DNA from: Granulicella aggregans
Lineage (GTDB): Bacteria > Acidobacteriota > Terriglobia > Terriglobales > Acidobacteriaceae
Length of the DNA: 64,000 bases
Reading direction: 5' to 3'
Assembly: GCF_014203275.1 (NCBI RefSeq)
Contig: NZ_JACHIP010000002.1
Location: forward strand, 1,054,001-1,118,000
Numbering within the stretch: position 1 is the stretch's first letter; each line of letters opens with the position of its first letter. The position numbers and the translations under genes are program-made. This document shows positions 61,760-64,000 of this stretch, in pieces. Below the pieces are notes generated by a model, which was not told where the DNA came from, did no database searches, and saw only the letters and a program-made list of their open reading frames with translations.

Positions 61760-64000
61760 CTACTGCGTCGTCTTCTTGTCCGATGGCCCAACCGTATTGG
61801 TCAACGTCACATCCACCGATCCGATCGTCGTCGCGTCATTGCTCGTATTGAAGATCTGCGTGTAGGTGAACGTCGAACCGTACTGATCGGACGGCGTCGT
61901 CTGGAACCAGTTCGTGTTGAAGATCGTGTCGGCCGTAATCGTCAGATCCGTCGTGTCCAGAGTCGCTCCAGCAGCCGGCGTGAAGTGGAACTTCGCGTTC
62001 ACCATCTCGCGCGTGTTCGAGAAGCCATGCATCACCACCGTCAACTGACTGCCCGATCGCGTAGCCGTCACACTGCTGATCGTCGGAATCGACGGCGGCA
62101 CCACAATCACCGCCGGCCCCAGATCCGCCGGTGTTACGTTGGTTCCTCCCGCGGTCAGGGTGATCGGAACCGTAATCGTTCCAGCCACCGTTCCCGCCTG
62201 CAGCGTAATCGTCGGCACCGTCACCGTGTTGGCCGGGACCACGAAGGTCAGTGTCCTGCCGCCACCGTCAAACTGGATGCTTGGATCATCCACCGCCGGT
62301 GTAGTCGAAGCGGCAAAGCCCAGCGTCAGCGTCGCCGTGATGTCCACCGGATAAGGCTGCGTGATGGTGAAGTCAATCGTCGGCTGCGTTCCCGGCGTCA
62401 CCGTCGGCGGAGCGGTTAGCACCACCGTCACAGGGGGCGCGGTCACCGTGAGCGTCACTGCTGTACTCGTCGATGAGACCGTCGGATCCAAGACCGTGAT
62501 CTGCAGCGTCCCCACCGTCAGCAGATCGGAGGCCGGAATGACGGCAGTCAGCGTCGTGGGATTGACCAGCGTCGTCGGGATTGCCGTCCCATTCACCTGG
62601 ACGACGGAGTTGCTCACAAATCCCGCGCCGGTAATGGTCACCGTCGTGGCTCCCGATCCCAGCGTCACCGTCGTCGGTGAGAACGATGAGACCGTCAATC
62701 CCGTCACCACTAGGTTTACTGTGGCCGTCCCGACGTTGTAGTCAACCGCATTCGTCGCCGTGAAGCTCACCGAGAGCGTCCGTGTTCCCGGCGCAGGCAC
62801 CGTTCCCGCTGCCGGCGTGTAAGTAAACACACCCGGAAGCGCGGCCCCCGTCACTCCAGTCGCGGTCGCGTTCAACTGCGTTGCGCTCAGCGCCGTGCCG
62901 TACGCGACACTCGCGGGCGTAGCCCACGTAATCACCGGGTTCGCCTTCGACACCACCAGCGACACCGTCTTCGTCGCCACCGTAAAGCTCAGCAGATCAG
63001 TCGGCGTGAACGTTACACTCAGCGTCTGCGTACCCGCACCGAGAACCGTTCCAGCCGCCGGCGTGTAAACGAACACACCCGGTATCGCCGCCCCCGACAC
63101 TCCCGTCGCGGTCGCGTTCAACTGCGTTGCGCTCAGCGCTGTGCCGTAAGAGACACTCGCGGGCGTAGCCCAAGTAATTACTGGGTTCGCCTTAGATACC
63201 ACCAGCGACACCGTCTTCGTCGCCACCGTAAAGCTCAGCAGATCAGTCGGCGTGAACGTTACACTCAGCGTCTGCGTACCCGCACCGAGAACCGTTCCAG
63301 CCGCCGGCGTGTAAACGAACACACCCGGTATCGCCGCCCCCGACGCTCCCGTCGCTATCGCGTTCAACTGCGTTGCGCCCAGCGCCGTGCCGTAAGCGAT
63401 ATTCGCCGGCGTAGCCCACGTAATCACCGGGTTCGCCTTCGATACCACCAGCGACAGCGTCTTCGTCGCCACCGTAAAGCTCAGCAGGTCAGTCGGCGTG
63501 AACGTTACACTCAGCGTCTGCGTACCCGCACCGAGAACCGTTCCAGCTGCCGGCGTATAGACGAACACACCTGGTATCGCCGCCCCGGTCGCGTCAACCG
63601 CCGTAGCGTTCAACTGCGCTCCCGAAAGCGCCGTGCCGTAGACGATCGCCGCCGGCGTCGCCCACGTCAGAGAAACCACCGCAGCGTGGTTCACCACCTG
63701 GGACAACGTTGCAGTCGATGCGGCAAAGGTTCCATCACCCGCATAGTTCGCTGTAATCACATGCGTCGCCTGCGTCAGCGCTGTCGTCGTGTAGGTGTAG
63801 GTGCCCGTTCCATCCACTGAGCCCGATGCCAGCGTAGCCGTGCCGTCTTTCAGCACCACCGTCCCCGTAGGCGTCTGCGTCACACCCGAGTTCGGCCCCG
63901 CTCCCACATGCACCGTGAACGTCACCGAGCCTGTTAGCAGCGAAGGATTCTTGCTGCTCGCCAGCGTCGTCACCGAAGAAGCGCCGATCACAATCTGGCT
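61760..64000 (-). CDS. Ig-like repeat surface protein, 5' end beyond window
   Basis: The minus-strand frame is open from the right edge to a stop at 61760, so 746 C-terminal residues are visible and the start is missing. The N-terminal visible part has an Ig-like fold (VTFTVHVGAGPNSGVTQTP). Four 82-residue tandem units follow (ITWATPA.. YGTALS.. PGVFVYTPAAGT, LSVTFTPTDLLSFTVATK), like MBG/Ig-like domains. An IPT/TIG domain (FSPTTVTLGSGATTVTITG) and a C-terminal Thr-rich part end it. Such proteins are exported and used in adhesion or as surface architecture in acidobacteria. The terminator at 61703 follows. Confidence 0.85.
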   Translation of the reverse strand, partial: SQIVIGASSVTTLASSKNPSLLTGSVTFTVHVGAGPNSGVTQTPTGTVVLKDGTATLASGSVDGTGTYTYTTTALTQATHVITANYAGDGTFAASTATLSQVVNHAAVVSLTWATPAAIVYGTALSGAQLNATAVDATGAAIPGVFVYTPAAGTVLGAGTQTLSVTFTPTDLLSFTVATKTLSLVVSKANPVITWATPANIAYGTALGATQLNAIATGASGAAIPGVFVYTPAAGTVLGAGTQTLSVTFTPTDLLSFTVATKTVSLVVSKANPVITWATPASVSYGTALSATQLNATATGVSGAAIPGVFVYTPAAGTVLGAGTQTLSVTFTPTDLLSFTVATKTVSLVVSKANPVITWATPASVAYGTALSATQLNATATGVTGAALPGVFTYTPAAGTVPAPGTRTLSVSFTATNAVDYNVGTATVNLVVTGLTVSSFSPTTVTLGSGATTVTITGAGFVSNSVVQVNGTAIPTTLVNPTTLTAVIPASDLLTVGTLQITVLDPTVSSTSTAVTLTVTAPPVTVVLTAPPTVTPGTQPTIDFTITQPYPVDITATLTLGFAASTTPAVDDPSIQFDGGGRTLTFVVPANTVTVPTITLQAGTVAGTITVPITLTAGGTNVTPADLGPAVIVVPPSIPTISSVTATRSGSQLTVVMHGFSNTREMVNAKFHFTPAAGATLDTTDLTITADTIFNTNWFQTTPSDQYGSTFTYTQIFNTSNDATTIGSVDVTLTNTVGPSDKKTTQ
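62700..63660 (-). repeat. tandem 246-bp coding repeats
   Basis: Four units of about 246 bases encode the 82-residue Ig-like domains. The inner units are nearly identical in DNA: for example CAGATCAGTCGGCGTGAACG recurs at 62994 and 63239. The outer units are more diverged. This points to recent unit duplication or gene conversion. Confidence 0.85.

Noticed and set aside
62700..63660. Possible CRISPR array because of regular repeats
   Set aside because: Units are 246 bases, coding, and without spacers; they are Ig-like domain repeats.

Overview
The window looks like a chromosomal segment of a soil Acidobacteriota of the Terriglobia/Acidobacteriaceae type (Granulicella, Terriglobus or Edaphobacter-like). 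This is an inference. It rests on GC-rich coding sequence with many long antisense shadow frames, Gram-negative envelope genes (LptD, RlpA, lipoproteins), the gene order ispE / tRNA-Gln / prs / rplY / pth / rpsF / rpsR / rplI, large Ig-repeat surface proteins, and many interspersed hairpin repeats.

Positions 1-17,200 hold a Wzx/Wzy-type surface polysaccharide locus. It has a chain-length regulator, a polymerase, six or seven glycosyltransferases, a sugar epimerase, an acyltransferase, a flippase and the GDP-L-fucose pathway (gmd, fcl). At its left edge is an incomplete beta-helix lipoprotein on the minus strand. The locus shows decay and foreign origin: a broken UDP-glucuronate decarboxylase gene, a second decayed flippase remnant, and, beside tRNA-Ser(UGA), the frameshifted start of a P4-type integrase. 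The simplest reading is an island inserted at tRNA-Ser, with the polysaccharide genes as cargo.

Positions 17,900-30,600 carry a MacB/FtsX-type permease, a membrane Ser/Thr kinase, a GT-C mannosyltransferase-like protein, a cobalamin riboswitch with B12-independent methionine synthase metE, a secreted copper amine oxidase (plus a decayed tail of a second copy at 20,970), the tRNA hydroxylase TrhO, a secreted tyrosine phosphatase and a Tat-exported protein of unknown function.

Positions 30,850-38,700 are core: rplI, rpsR, rpsF, pth, rplY, prs, tRNA-Gln(UUG), ispE, and an overlapping ECF sigma / membrane protein / secreted protein trio. Positions 39,000-57,300 are mostly envelope functions: a Gfo/Idh oxidoreductase, a phosphoesterase lipoprotein, a multicopper oxidase, a parvulin isomerase and DsbA-like lipoprotein next to lptD, an RDD membrane protein, HIT, an M48 protease, an exported TldD/TldE-like pair and RlpA. 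Positions 57,700-64,000 hold a 1033-residue CHAT protease, an unknown partner and an Ig-repeat protein running off the right edge.

The most unusual signal is a set of interspersed repeats between 25.3 and 61 kb. Each has constant flanks around a hairpin whose stem sequence varies from copy to copy while pairing is kept. The families share hairpin heads, nest in each other, and all copies I found point the same way. Two genes, ispE and the TldE-like gene, carry copies in frame inside the reading frame.
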